From Protula sp. h YS-2021 (taxonomy: Eukaryota > Annelida > Polychaeta > Sabellida > Serpulidae): a stretch of DNA of 64,000 bases. The stretch covers positions 29,078,116 through 29,142,115 of the forward strand of contig OX457026.1 in assembly GCA_949752745.1 (NCBI GenBank), in the 5' to 3' direction. Made by a program: the position numbers and the translations under genes. The notes under the pieces were generated by a model. That model did no database searches. It had not been told where the DNA came from and was given only the letters and a program-made list of their open reading frames with translations. This document shows positions 26,501-33,403 of the stretch, one piece after another (the stretch's first letter is position 1; each line of letters opens with the position of its first letter).

Positions 26501-28414
26501 AGCATACTGACACATTGGATACTGTCGTGATTCCTGTTAGTCAGTCAGTCAGTCAGATATGTCGCCCAAAACATCGCTGCGACATAATCCGACGCTTGTG
26601 TTTTCAAGGGAGGAACATTATCTTTGACTCAGACATTTTGAAACGCTACGACGGCGTCAGTACATTTATTTACTTACAAAGACTTTGTCATAATCACAGG
26701 ATGACGAATATTCTACATCAAAATCGACGAATGTCACTTGTATTTTTGCTCCATTGATCGACTTAATTTCCCAGGCGCACTCCAGATTTGATGGGTAGTT
26801 GTCTGGATATTTTGGTGACGTAATCACGATAGAATCGTATCCCACAGCATATTGTCCACCGCATCCGTCTACAATAACAACGAAAACATCACCATCAACA
26901 ACAACAAAATGTAATAATATCAAAAGCTTTGCTTTGAAAATATTTTTGTGAACAACCTATAAAAAAGGACAAGAGTGTTTAAAAAGATTTTATAGGGGCA
27001 TTTCATGTATTGCTCCGCACCTGCATGAATTTTTTAACATTCTTGGCTTTTTAGTGGCTTTGGGCGTAACCCCAAAATGACGGACTCGCAGGCGACTGTA
27101 CACGCTATCACTGAAACTGCCTAAAATTTAGATAATATGCGACGTTTTACTGGTTTTGAGAAGTGTTATTGTTTTACTGACCTGGTTCATGTTTGTTTGC
27201 AGTGGCGTTGTCCCCCGTATTCTGGTGCGATTCTAGAAAATCAAAGAAATAGTTTTTTTCTCTTTTAAACCTGATCCTCCACCACAGTTCTACACGTAAT
27301 ATCAGACAGATGTGAGAATATCTATGATATCATTTAACATTACGAAGCCTGACATGTGCCGCAGACATCATGTTCCGTAAATGTTAAGCATCTCCGACTC
27401 ATTGTAGTTTCTGCTTGATTATCATTATTATTATTATTTTTGGACAAGAGGGTAAAATTACCCAGTGAACAACTGCCTAATAAAGCCTTGCGGCGTTGTA
27501 TCACAGACGTAGGATAAACGTTGCACTCAACGTCGGATCAACGTCCGATTGTGTTGAAACAACGCCTACCTGCCGACGCTGGGTAGACAGCGATTATCTC
27601 ACGTCTGTTCAACCTTGCGAACAGGTTGCAAATGGAAGTCGAAACAACGTCTTACATAAATGCCTGGACAGCGACATTATAAATTACGTTTTCATTTTAG
27701 TCTATTTTCCAAGCAACCTCTCCTGGCTTCCATTTCAGGTCAACGGTAAGAAGGTAACGTTTTGATTGGTTGTGATTGCGGCGTCTACACCACGCTAATT
27801 TTTTTCGACGTCTTAGCAACGTACATTCAAAGTTGCAAAAAAAAAAAAAAAAAGACGTTGATTCAATGTTGGAGAAACACAGTTTCTTAACAAATGCTTA
27901 TTTAACATTCAATTACCACCAGATTGCAAGCAGATACTATTTTACAGTTTGGTTGGATCGACATCGTAAAGGTTCAATGAGATGTTTATTAATTTTTTGT
28001 GTTGTGAACACAGGACAGGATCTAATACAGAGCTTTTGTTCAAATTTGCAACAGTTAATTAGTTTTTATCATTTTATCTTTTATTTTCGAATTGATCTAC
28101 TCGTTTCCATAAATTTTCTGTCAATTTCTAAGATATCTGTTGGTGATCTCTTTGGCTCCATGGACGCTTCTATTGCAAGCCTCCAAGAGCTACCCTTCTG
28201 GTCCTGACCAGCAATGTACATGCACATGCACCATTTGTACTAAATATGCCTTGCATGACCCTTACCTTTGACGACATGCTGAAATGCCAACCTTAGCCCT
28301 AGGGCTATTCCACCAAAGATAATAAAAACTGTAATAATTAAACACACGATCTTCACTTTTCGTGCAATGGGCTTTTTTGCATCGGTCCTTTCGATAAGGA
28401 CAGTAGAATACGAC
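12848..28414 (-). CDS. Type II transmembrane serine protease with CUB domain (5' end not found)
   Basis: Nine exons in order: 28414-28266, 26868-26678, 18085-17929, 17544-17314, 16000-15804, 14861-14782, 14378-14149, 13365-13217, 13006-12848. Every junction has AG/GT boundaries and matching phase; together they give about 513 residues before the TAG. Order: short basic cytoplasmic stretch, one transmembrane helix ([20 protein letters not shown]), CUB domain, Ser/Thr/Pro-rich stalk, activation region (KR|VVHGERA), then an S1 protease with TAAHC, NDIALV and GDSGGPL. Such proteases are membrane-anchored zymogens acting outside the cell. A Cys before the cleavage site (LGKCG) suggests the usual disulphide to the catalytic domain. 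Position 189 appears to be Thr and 226 Asn, so trypsin-like cleavage is not expected. The second intron contains DIRS copy 1. N-terminal exon(s) upstream of 28414 were not found. Confidence 0.85.
13217..13365 (-). CDS. Protease gene: substrate-pocket exon
   Basis: Acceptor AAAACAG, donor CTAT|GTGAGG. It encodes [20 protein letters not shown], then [17 protein letters not shown]. The last residues precede GDSGGP, so Thr falls at chymotrypsin position 189, where trypsin-like enzymes have Asp. Confidence 0.85.
13366..14148 (-). other. Protease gene intron
   Basis: AT-rich intron between the Asp exon and the pocket exon; no repeat or exon recognised inside. Confidence 0.6.
14149..14378 (-). CDS. 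Protease gene: catalytic Asp exon
   Basis: Acceptor TTTGGCAG, donor ACAC|GTATTG. It encodes [35 protein letters not shown] (catalytic Asp), ICLPAPDDS and CYEAGWGST, all standard S1 landmarks. Confidence 0.9.
14489..14582. repeat. (AT)n microsatellite
   Basis: About 46 AT units with one G interruption, in the intron between the His and Asp exons of the protease gene. Confidence 0.97.
14676..14717. repeat. (GGGA)n simple repeat
   Basis: About ten imperfect GGGA/GGAA units in the same protease intron as the (AT)n tract. Confidence 0.9.
14782..14861 (-). CDS. Protease gene: catalytic His exon
   Basis: An 80-nt exon, acceptor TTTGTAG, donor CTTGG|GTACGA. It encodes [20 protein letters not shown], then AHCNHLG; the His of AHC is the catalytic base. 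Confidence 0.9.
15008..15180 (+). repeat. Dispersed repeat with embedded poly-G
   Basis: Begins GATACAGGTTTTG, followed by a G-run of about 17, then CAACAGTCTATTTTTTGGAAT, GGGAGTTTCAAG and a Gln-Ala-like GC core. The same order of motifs recurs at 32326-32500. It lies in an intron of the protease gene; family unknown. Confidence 0.55.
15181..15803 (-). other. Protease gene intron
   Basis: AT-rich intron sequence between the activation-site exon and the His exon; nothing recognised. Confidence 0.55.
15804..16000 (-). CDS. Protease gene: activation peptide and start of S1 domain
   Basis: Acceptor TATTCCAG before 16000, donor GCCTT|GTAAGT after 15804. It encodes a linker with LGKCG (presumed bridging Cys), the activation site [12 protein letters not shown] and [19 protein letters not shown] replaces the commoner IVGG. 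Confidence 0.85.
16317..17095. repeat. CCCAGTAAACA-family dispersed element, near full length
   Basis: Starts ACCCAGTAAACACCGCG and ends near TTTGAATGTTTGTTGAGA, a degenerate inverted version of the start. The interior has many CAACGTTG, GACGTC and AACGTCTA motifs shared with copies at 17590, 27460, 29440, 30625, 32715 and 58930. It lies in the intron between the stalk exon and the activation-site exon. No coding capacity, so probably non-autonomous. Confidence 0.65.
17314..17544 (-). CDS. Protease gene: Ser/Thr/Pro-rich stalk exon
   Basis: Acceptor TTTGTTGCAG before 17544. The 231-nt exon begins [15 protein letters not shown] and is rich in Ser, Thr and Pro, as in an O-glycosylated stalk. 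The donor AATA|GTGTTC is weak, but it is the one whose phase fits the next exon. A C-run of about 14 follows it in the intron. Confidence 0.65.
17590..17768 (+). repeat. CCCAGTAAACA-family fragment
   Basis: Contains TCAACATTGTGTCAAAGACG, TTGATTAGACGTTAA and CGATGTTGGATCGACACTTG, matching one half of the family (compare 30625-30880). It lies in the protease intron between the stalk and second CUB exons. Confidence 0.6.
17929..18085 (-). CDS. Protease gene: CUB domain, second half
   Basis: Acceptor GTTGAAG, donor CGCAG|GTAAGA. It encodes [19 protein letters not shown]...[18 protein letters not shown], the second half of a CUB domain: LL-G-CG, then GF-A-F near the end. It continues in phase 0 from the exon at 26678-26868, across an intron of about 8.6 kb that is mostly DIRS copy 1. 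Confidence 0.85.
18464..18627 (+). repeat. DIRS copy 1 left inverted repeat
   Basis: 164 bp, exactly the reverse complement of 26181-26344 by eye. It contains CCAAT (18570-18574) and TATAAA (18607-18612). An extra 32 bp outside it (18432-18463) is unique to the left end and recurs inverted in the internal complementary region. Confidence 0.93.
18570..18612 (+). promoter_or_regulatory. Putative DIRS promoter (CCAAT and TATA boxes)
   Basis: GGCCAATCAG followed 33 nt later by CGTATAAACG, inside the left inverted repeat and upstream of the gag leader. This is a plausible pol II core promoter for the element. The match is by motif only. Confidence 0.4.
18628..19500 (+). other. DIRS copy 1 leader (5' untranslated region)
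   Basis: GC-richer than the host flanks and without a long frame. It ends in TTTTTCTCTGCTTGCATTTCAG|AT directly before the gag ATG, a very good 3' splice site, so the leader may be spliced. Confidence 0.5.
19501..21739 (+). pseudogene. DIRS gag, copy 1 (frameshifted)
   Basis: ATG at 19501 opens the same frame as the intact gag of copy 2: Cys-rich N terminus with two CxxC pairs, then [14 protein letters not shown]. Here AAAA at 19723-19726 replaces AAA, so the frame is lost after about 75 residues and ends at 19758. The rest of gag continues in another frame to the TAG at 21739, with coiled-coil-like Gln-rich, acidic and C-terminal basic parts preserved. Because the lesion is one base in an A run, a sequencing error cannot be excluded. 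Confidence 0.88.
21651..23765 (+). CDS. DIRS reverse transcriptase / RNase H polyprotein, copy 1
   Basis: Open over 704 codons with no ATG at its beginning (opens at GTG), overlapping gag by 89 nt in the +1 frame, so it is probably made by frameshifting or splicing. It copies RNA to DNA and degrades the RNA strand. Landmarks: [42 protein letters not shown], catalytic FQYLDDWF, then RNase H residues in [23 protein letters not shown] and VLADLASR. The C-terminal part (LDLFANA ... YAFPPQAIL ... [11 protein letters not shown]) lies where DIRS elements carry a methyltransferase-like domain. It appears intact although gag and recombinase of this copy are broken. Confidence 0.9.
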   Translation: MRSHNSPLSRNRNPAPAARQRVRLHSRSGSSQSKYRHEIPSSPGDTLANLRDLENLLSLNASLPVGGRLGKFWQQWAEMGASRRVVRWLKRGYSLPFKRDRNGLRCPIPLTAHAPKQLVTSYAKGSEKDRALQEMLFSLSQKQAIEEMPENQMGFFSRVFLVPKKSGGWRLVIDLSPINGFLRVITFQMDTAQVIKGSLREGMWGTSIDLSDAYLHIPLHRSARKFLAFQVGKRRFWFLALPFGLATAPYVFSKVMKVLKTWARLEGMLVFQYLDDWFLANQDRQVTENHTMSLVRKALEVGLVVNLAKSELTPKQSITFLGELWDLAIAKAFPTSERRQRIADAIKGISPGKKVRLQAMESLLGLLVATEKTVPLGRLHYRPFQSQVRWALHQGRSPAARMQVSQVTLQALQWWCDVLIMSEGMPFQPPTPEIEIQTDASHSGWGIYWNGQVWKGKWPPSLQSYHINWLELRVVWIALTKLTNQLRNKAVLFRLDNSTAIAYLNKQGGTKSRSLSKLAFQILTKAREEQVTVSARHLAGKLNVLADLASRQGQVINTEWCLSPRSFQWVTHQSPWGAPTLDLFANAMTTQLPRYVSPCPDPAAWAVDALNCQWPRDEVLYAFPPQAILGQVLQRVIELKPPFLLLIAPWTPEAPWFALLLHCKVVRSIPIPCHNELLSQPHWHHFHPSPRLLNLHLWCLTRPF
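23741..24824 (+). pseudogene. DIRS tyrosine recombinase, copy 1 (stop and frameshift)
   Basis: ATG 23741 overlaps the end of the RT frame. The frame runs about 122 codons to a TGA at 24107-24109, where copy 2 has TGG (Trp in IAQWDLS). Reading continues in frame to an A7 run at 24472-24478, which has one base more than copy 2. The last part, with [11 protein letters not shown] and FVKYYLKDF, is in another frame ending at 24824. All catalytic residues survive in the pieces, but no full enzyme can be made. A frame without stops extends upstream to 22154, through most of the RT gene. Confidence 0.9.
24787..24939 (+). other. Conserved small frame after recombinase (copy 1): CFCC plus basic tail
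   Basis: In the +1 frame relative to the recombinase end, an open stretch reads [17 protein letters not shown] and then a Lys/Asn-rich tail (KFKNKGKHK...KGRNGN...KPRK) to a TAA at 24937-24939. It has no ATG. A 3' splice-like TTTCTGTTGTAG|G lies inside. The same frame is kept in copy 2. It could be a small basic nucleic-acid-binding tail reached by splicing or frameshift, or simply untranslated sequence. Confidence 0.3.
24940..26007 (+). other. DIRS copy 1 3' untranslated region
   Basis: No coding frame. It contains a G-run (25191-25202), a GGTACCATAGTG-type short palindrome area near 25286-25300 and several TTTCCTTCTTACT stretches. The same sequence follows the recombinase in copy 2. Confidence 0.6.
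26008..26113 (+). repeat. DIRS copy 1 internal complementary region
   Basis: Its first part (AAAAGTGGAGATAAGCG...GAAGTAAAA) is the reverse complement of the element's extreme left end. The second part (CTATCGTTTTATTTCG...CTCCACTTTT) is the reverse complement of the extreme right end. The joint GTAAAA|CTATCG is therefore the complement of a right-end/left-end circle junction, the defining feature of DIRS elements. Confidence 0.93.
26181..26398 (+). repeat. DIRS copy 1 right inverted repeat and right end
   Basis: 26181-26344 is the exact complement of the left inverted repeat. 26345-26398 is the unique right end finishing AAATAAAACGATAG. The mirrored TATA (26196-26201) and CCAAT (26234-26238) point back into the element on the minus strand. 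Confidence 0.92.
26399..26677 (-). other. Protease intron right of DIRS copy 1
   Basis: Ordinary intron sequence between the element's right end and the first CUB exon. It contains (TCAG)x4 at about 26541. No exon seen. Confidence 0.6.
26678..26868 (-). CDS. Protease gene: CUB domain, first half
   Basis: Acceptor TTGTAG, donor CTTT|GTAAGT. It encodes [19 protein letters not shown], then [16 protein letters not shown] and C-DYDKVF, the first 60 or so residues of a CUB domain with two of its cysteines and the conserved SPxYPxxY motif. Ends in phase 0. Confidence 0.88.
26869..27459 (-). other. Protease intron between transmembrane and CUB exons
   Basis: AT-rich, with a (TTA)n-like patch near 27422-27440. 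Nothing else recognised. Confidence 0.55.
27460..27860. repeat. CCCAGTAAACA-family dispersed element, partial
   Basis: Starts TTACCCAGTGAACAACTGCC and contains GGATAAACGTTGCACTCAAC, CAACGTCCGA, GTCGAAACAACGTC and AAAGACGTTGATTCAATG. A poly-A run (27837-27853) interrupts it. Located in the intron between the transmembrane and CUB exons. Confidence 0.6.
28266..28414 (-). CDS. Protease gene: transmembrane exon
   Basis: Acceptor TGTTCCAG before 28414, donor AAAG|GTAAGG after 28266. It encodes [19 protein letters not shown] and then a hydrophobic helix with basic residues on its N-terminal side, the charge pattern of a type II (N-in) membrane protein. It ends in phase 1, fitting the CUB exon. Confidence 0.75.
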
Positions 28415-29439
28415 CTGGAACAAAAGACAAGGCATATGTTTTGTAGCGTCGTACTTGGCAGTGGTGCAATGGTTGGAGACATAGTCGTACCCGACTTTAC
28501 AGAAGATCGTTATTTCTGCCAAGAAAGTTATACCAATCCACTGTAACACCCCCCCCCCCCCCCACACACACACACACACAGCCCGCTTATTCAAAACACA
28601 TTCCGCACACAGAACCGGGCACTCCGATGAAAAATCTACTACTGTACTTGACAAAGGCTGTATGGAGGGAAGGGAGATGTCTTTCCCTTTGAAGATATCC
28701 CATCCCAGCACCCCTTCCTACCCCCACCCCCTCCCTCAGTATCCCCCCCCCCCCCCCCACACACACGTACAAGCTCAGACCACATCCTATCCTAGAAAAA
28801 AGAATTTACAATATGTGTAATTCATTTTGAGATTAGTTCAGGTATGTTTGTTTTTATATTCCGAATGCTTGCAGAATATCAGATATTCGTTGACAATAGA
28901 GAGCCTTTGCAAGAGGCAAAAACTCCTCATTTTACCTCCCATTTCATTTTTTGCGTGCCGTGTGCAAAATGAAATGAAAATGAAAGTCTCAATTATTCAT
29001 GTTTGAGATAAGAATATAATCTAATTCCTGCTTCTTTTCAAAGGCTAATAAACATTTACCCGTTTTCCGTGATGATAAATGTTACTTCTTACACAATATT
29101 TTTTGCCAAAAGATCTTGCTTCTCAATTCAGAAGTCTGCTGCAACGTAAAATTTGAAAAGTTGACTTCTTGCCAAATGCCTCTATTATATAACCACACTG
29201 ACGTCACATATAACCAGGTATGGCTATTGTGTGACATTTCTATTACCAAGGAGTGTCTGATAATAGGTCTGGTTATGGTGCAATGACTGGGCTTTCACAG
29301 CAAATAAATTATCCACAACAACAATCCACATGAGCGTTATTTTGTTTGGATACCTCACATATCTTTCAATGCATTCCAATCACCTACACTCATTGCATCG
29401 GAATGTTAATGTCACACAACAATCCATGTAAACATTGCA
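28415..29439. other. Non-coding, with C-runs and CA repeats
   Basis: Two tracts of 14-17 C followed by CACACA (28549-28580 and 28743-28766) with similar flanks, plus AT-rich sequence. The missing first exon(s) of the protease gene may lie here, but none was identified. Confidence 0.5.
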
Positions 29440-29570
29440 ATGGTCGGTTAAGATTGGAATGACGTCGCACCCGACGTTTGTTCAATGTCCAGTTTTGATT
29501 GCTTATGGAAGTCGAAACACCGTCTAATAAACGTTGCATAAAGGTTACAAAAGGAAGCCGAGGTTAGATA
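29440..29570. repeat. CCCAGTAAACA-family fragment
   Basis: Contains GACGTCGCACCCGACGTTTG, TGCTTATGGAAGTCGAAACA and ATAAACGTTGCATAAAGG, as in the copy at 16317-17095. It directly abuts the 54-bp minisatellite. Confidence 0.55.
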
Positions 29571-29616
29571 GAATGGGGAAAATATTACTCTGGAATCGCC
29601 ATCCATACAGCCATAG

Positions 29617-30467
29617 TCCCAGCGTGGCCACCCCTCCGTCACAGCATCCGCTCCGCCACAATACCAACGATCCTAGCGTGGCCACCCCTCCGTCACAGCA
29701 CCCACTCAGCCACAATATCAACAATCCTAGCGTGGCCACCCCTCCGTCACAGCATCCACTCCGCCACAATACCAACAATCCTAGCGTGGCCACCCCTCCG
29801 TCACAGCACCCACTCAGCCACAATATCAACAATCCTAGCGTGGCCACCCCTCCGTCACAGCATCCACTCCGCCACAATATCAACAATCCTAGCGTGGTCA
29901 CCCCTCCACCATAGCACCCGTTCCGCCACAATGGCAACAATCCTAGCGTGGCCACCCCTCCATCACAGCATCCACTCCGCCACAATACCAACAATCCTAG
30001 CGTGGTCACCCCTCCGTCACAGCATCCTCTCCTCCACAATACCAACAATCCTAGCGTGGCCACCCCTCCGTCACAGCATCCGCTCCGCCACAATATCAAC
30101 AATATTAGCGTGGTCACCCCTCCACCATAGCACCCGTTCCGCCACAATGGCAACAATCCTAGCGTGGCCATCCCTCCTTCACAGCATCCACTCCGCCACA
30201 ATACCAACAATCCTAGCGTGGCCACCCCTCCGTCACAGCATCCACTCCGCCACAATACCAACAATCCTAGCGTGGCCACCCCTCCATCACAGCATCCACT
30301 CCGCCACAATACCAACAATCCTAGCGTGGCCACCCCTCCGTCACAGCATCCACTCCGCCACAATACTAACAATCCTAGCATGGCCACCACTCCGTCACAG
30401 CATCCGCTCCGCCACAATTGCAACAATCATGGCGTGGTCACCTCTCCGTCACAGTACCCCCACTTTT
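29617..30467. repeat. 54-bp minisatellite, about 15.7 units
   Basis: Consensus unit starts TAGCGTGGCCACCCCTCCGT, continues CACAGCATCCACTCCGCCAC and ends AATACCAACAATCC. Because 54 is a multiple of three, several frames stay open on both strands (18-residue repeats such as NPSVATPPSQHPLRHNTN). No start, splice site or partner exon supports coding. Units 6 and 10 share the same rare variant (CACCATAGCACCCGTTCC...AATGGC) exactly 216 bp apart, and units 2 and 4 are alike, showing higher-order duplication. Confidence 0.95.
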
Positions 30468-30624
30468 GATTATTCCAGTCAGGTAGGATACGCATGCAAG
30501 TCGGTTTCTATTAATATTTTTTATAATTACTCATACATCCTCGTTTTGGTCTATTTTTAAAGTGGCCTATCATGGCTATCATTTCGAGTGAGCGATAACA
30601 CAAGCAGGTTGCTATTTTTGGTCC

Positions 30625-30880
30625 GACCTCCATCCAGCGACGAACCAAAGACGTTGATTGGATATTGGAGAAAACTGTGTTTTGGTTACGACCAAGAGCA
30701 ACGTCTAAACAACGTTACCTACCCAAGGTCTATTCAACGTTGTGTCAAAGACGTTGGTAAGACGTTGATCTGTGGTTGGACCAAATCACAACCAAAGTAC
30801 AACAAGAGCTGATGTGGTTTGGCGAGTCGACGCCTTAACCTCAAGTCGACCTTAGATAGGCCTCTGAATGTTTTCTGGGA
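30625..30880 (+). repeat. CCCAGTAAACA-family half element
   Basis: Contains GAGCAACGTCTAAACAACGT, TCTATTCAACGTTGTGTCAA, AGACGTTGGTAAGACGTTGA and ends GAATGTTTTCTGGGATG. It is nearly the reverse complement of the left half of the copy at 32715-33403. Confidence 0.65.
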
Positions 30881-31084
30881 TGCCATGTCCACAGTTATTT
30901 GTTACAAGCCTGATCCACGATAATGGCGAAATCGCCTCTATTTTTAGGAAGGACATCATCATGAACAGTGGAGAGAATAATGGTAGCTCATTTATCTTAT
31001 TTTTACATATCTTGCATAACAGATGGCCTTACTTCTCTATTAGATTTAAATATTAAATTTTATTCTTTGCCTTATACAGCATTG

Positions 31085-31290
31085 ATGTGTGACGTTGTTG
31101 CCCAACAGCCAACCTCTACGGCTGTTCGGTCTGTTGTGTATAACATCTATTTACTCCGCAGACTCACTGGGGTTTCCGCAAAAATAGTATTCATAAAGAG
31201 AGATACTACTTTTTTGAAATATCCATCCGCTCTGTGTTTATACATAACAGATAGCGCTCATCAGAGGTCAGCTGTTTTATAAAAACGGAT
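31085..31290 (+). repeat. Dispersed repeat B (also 49085-49290 inverted)
   Basis: Contains AACAGCCAACCTCTACGGC, TCTGTTGTGTATAACA, CTCACTGGGGTTTCCGCAA, AAATAGTATTCATAAA and AGAGGTCAGCTGTTTTATAA. The reverse complement is recognisable over about 200 bp at 49085-49290, and part of it at 33180-33275. Confidence 0.65.
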
Positions 31291-31989
31291 GTGTGGTAAT
31301 ATTGCATAAATCTTTGTTTATGTGAGTAACAGAGACTCCCCACCCCTTTCTAAACAACAGTGGCATTCTTTATATCTGATACACACATAGTTTACACAAT
31401 TATGCATTAGGTGAAACGATCGCGCTCATAGATTGATTTCCTCCCGTAGACTTCACACGCGGATCCAGAATTTTGTGAAGAGAATATTGGCGGTTTCAAT
31501 GTTTCAACTATAAAAAGGAATTGTGTGATGTGTTCCGCCTCAGAACCTCGTATTTTCGTGTGTTTTTTTTCAAGAAATTACCAGCTTGAAGGCAGCGGTT
31601 ATAAAGCCAGAGAAGTCACTCACCTAGATTATTTGGTAAAAATGAGCGTCCGTAATGGGGACTACCAAGTCTGAAAAATACTCTTATTTTTGACAAAGCA
31701 CGAACGCCGTGTACATATCCGCCCCTTAACGAGTACCAGAGTAAAAAAAGAAAAAAATTTCACTGAGCTATATGTTTATAAGTACATGTGTAGGTAGTAC
31801 TAGGTACAGTGCAGTTCCGAAAGAACCACCCTCGCTTTTTCTGGGAAACGCCGAGTACTGAATCAACGCCCCCCTTGCCCCCCCCCCCCCAAAAAAAAAA
31901 AAAACTCTAACGACATTGGCACTTCACACGGACAACGCCCAGCATCAAGTTAAAACCTTTCCCCCTTCTCGGGGTTTTCTTCTTGGATA
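31291..31989. other. Non-coding stretch
   Basis: No exon recognised on either strand. A C10/A14 homopolymer pair lies at about 31881-31903. Confidence 0.45.
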
Positions 31990-32260
31990 CACATGGTAAC
32001 ATATATTCTACCAAGGGCTAACAGCGGGCCACATAAATCCCCTCCCGAACCACCATTCGAAACAGCATTCAGTGCCACAACGAGACTTGAAGTAATCGAC
32101 CCTGAAGGTAAAGAAAACGCATAATAAACACAACTACTGACTATTACTCTATCCTGTCGATCTGTTCTTTCTTTTTTTTTTAAAGTATTCACAAATATAC
32201 TGTCTATTGAGTTACCTGAGCAGTTCTTTCCGATCTTCTTCTCCGGGTATCTACAAGGAA
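31990..32260 (-). CDS. Candidate exons of an unidentified minus-strand gene
   Basis: On the minus strand, TTTTCCTTGTAG|ATACCC opens a possible 35-nt exon (about 32252-32218) ending CTCAG|GTAACT. A second follows TTTCTTTACCTTCAG (about 32099 down to 32010) and ends CCCTTG|GTAGAA. Joined by phase they can read IPGEEDRKELLRVDYFKSRC, then GTECCFEWWFGRG; another phase reads YPEKKIGKNCSGSITSS. Both are open, so the frame is undecided. The Cys/Trp-rich reading looks protein-like but I do not recognise it. These could be upstream exons of the protease gene or a separate gene. Confidence 0.22.
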
Positions 32261-32325
32261 AAGGCTGAATGTAAACGCTGCATGGGAAATTCGAACAACT
32301 GGTTCTATATAAATCAATGATCGAT

Positions 32326-32500
32326 ACAGGTTTTGGTTGGGGGGGGGGCGGGGGGGGGGGGGGGTCGAGAAGGGACGGGGGCTTCAATGTTTTGGTAAAA
32401 CACATAGTTTAATAGTCTATTTTTTCGAATTTCGGAGGATATGGGTTGCAGTTTCTGAAACCCCATCCTCTTGGATCTGCCACTGTAAATACGTACACAT
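32326..32500 (+). repeat. Dispersed repeat with embedded poly-G
   Basis: GATACAGGTTTTGG, a G-rich run of about 27, then AATAGTCTATTTTTTCGAAT, TCGGAGGATATGGG and TTGCAGTTTCTGAAAC: the same motif order as 15008-15180. Confidence 0.55.
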
Positions 32501-32714
32501 CAATTTATTATTGAGAGAAGAAAGTTTTCAAAATGAGGTAAGTTTTTAAAATTTCTGTCCCATAATCCTGATTTGTTTATTTCTAATTTGCCCTTTCATT
32601 GTTTTATAGATTGATTCTATTGCATTTTAAAATGGCTTCAAAATATTTCTAACAATAAATGAAAAATATCGAATATAATAAATGAGAAAAAAATGAATCT
32701 TTTAATGATCTCAC

Positions 32715-33403
32715 CACCCAGTAAACATCCCAAAGTCGGTCTGAGGTTGCGACGTTGATGCAACCAAACCACAACATAAACTCCAGTTGTAGTTCAGTTG
32801 TGATTGGTCGTATACCACAGAAAACGTCTCACCAACATTTTTGACACATCGTTCAAGAGACGTTGGATAAACAACTTTGTTTAGACATCGCCTTCTGTCG
32901 CAACCAAAACACAACTTTCTGTGACGTCTATCAATGTCTTTGGTGCAACGTTGAACAGACACTGGAAAATCGACGTTAAAGAGACAATGGAAAATCAACC
33001 TTCTCATTTATCGTTCACCAAAAAAAGTACCTACGACAGGTAATTTCATACATATCCTGCGTTACCGGATGACCCACGGGCGGTTGTACTGTGACGGAGG
33101 GTGACGGCACTATGACTGTTGCTGCTTGGGTAGAGAACGTCTATACAGCGTTGTTTTCCAGACATCCTTGCAAAGAAGGGGATAAATATTGTTTTGACTT
33201 GTTTTGACTCTGCGGAGTAAAAAGGTTTTGTACACAACAGACCAAATCGCCGTAGAGGTTGGCTGTTGTACAACAACGTGGAAAATCGATGTTTGTCCAG
33301 CGTTGGAAGGTCGATGTTACTTCGATTTCCATAAACATCCCATACCCGACGTTGATCGTATGTCTGACCAACGCTGATGGACCCTCGCAATGTTTACTGG
33401 GTG
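32715..33403. repeat. CCCAGTAAACAT-family element, full length with inverted ends
   Basis: The clearest member: it begins CCCAGTAAACATCCC (32715) and ends GCAATGTTTACTGGG (33403), a short terminal inverted repeat. It is 689 bp with no long frame. The interior is rich in CAACGTTG, AGACGTTG and GACGTCTA in both orientations. Part of dispersed repeat B is embedded at 33180-33275. Looks like a MITE-like non-autonomous element. Confidence 0.7.

Noticed and set aside
29545..30426. Open frame of 293 codons on the minus strand
   Set aside because: It is entirely the 54-bp minisatellite, open in several frames on both strands only because the unit is a multiple of three. No splice or start context.
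29617..30467. CRISPR-like array
   Set aside because: Head-to-tail identical units without unique spacers in a eukaryotic context: a minisatellite.
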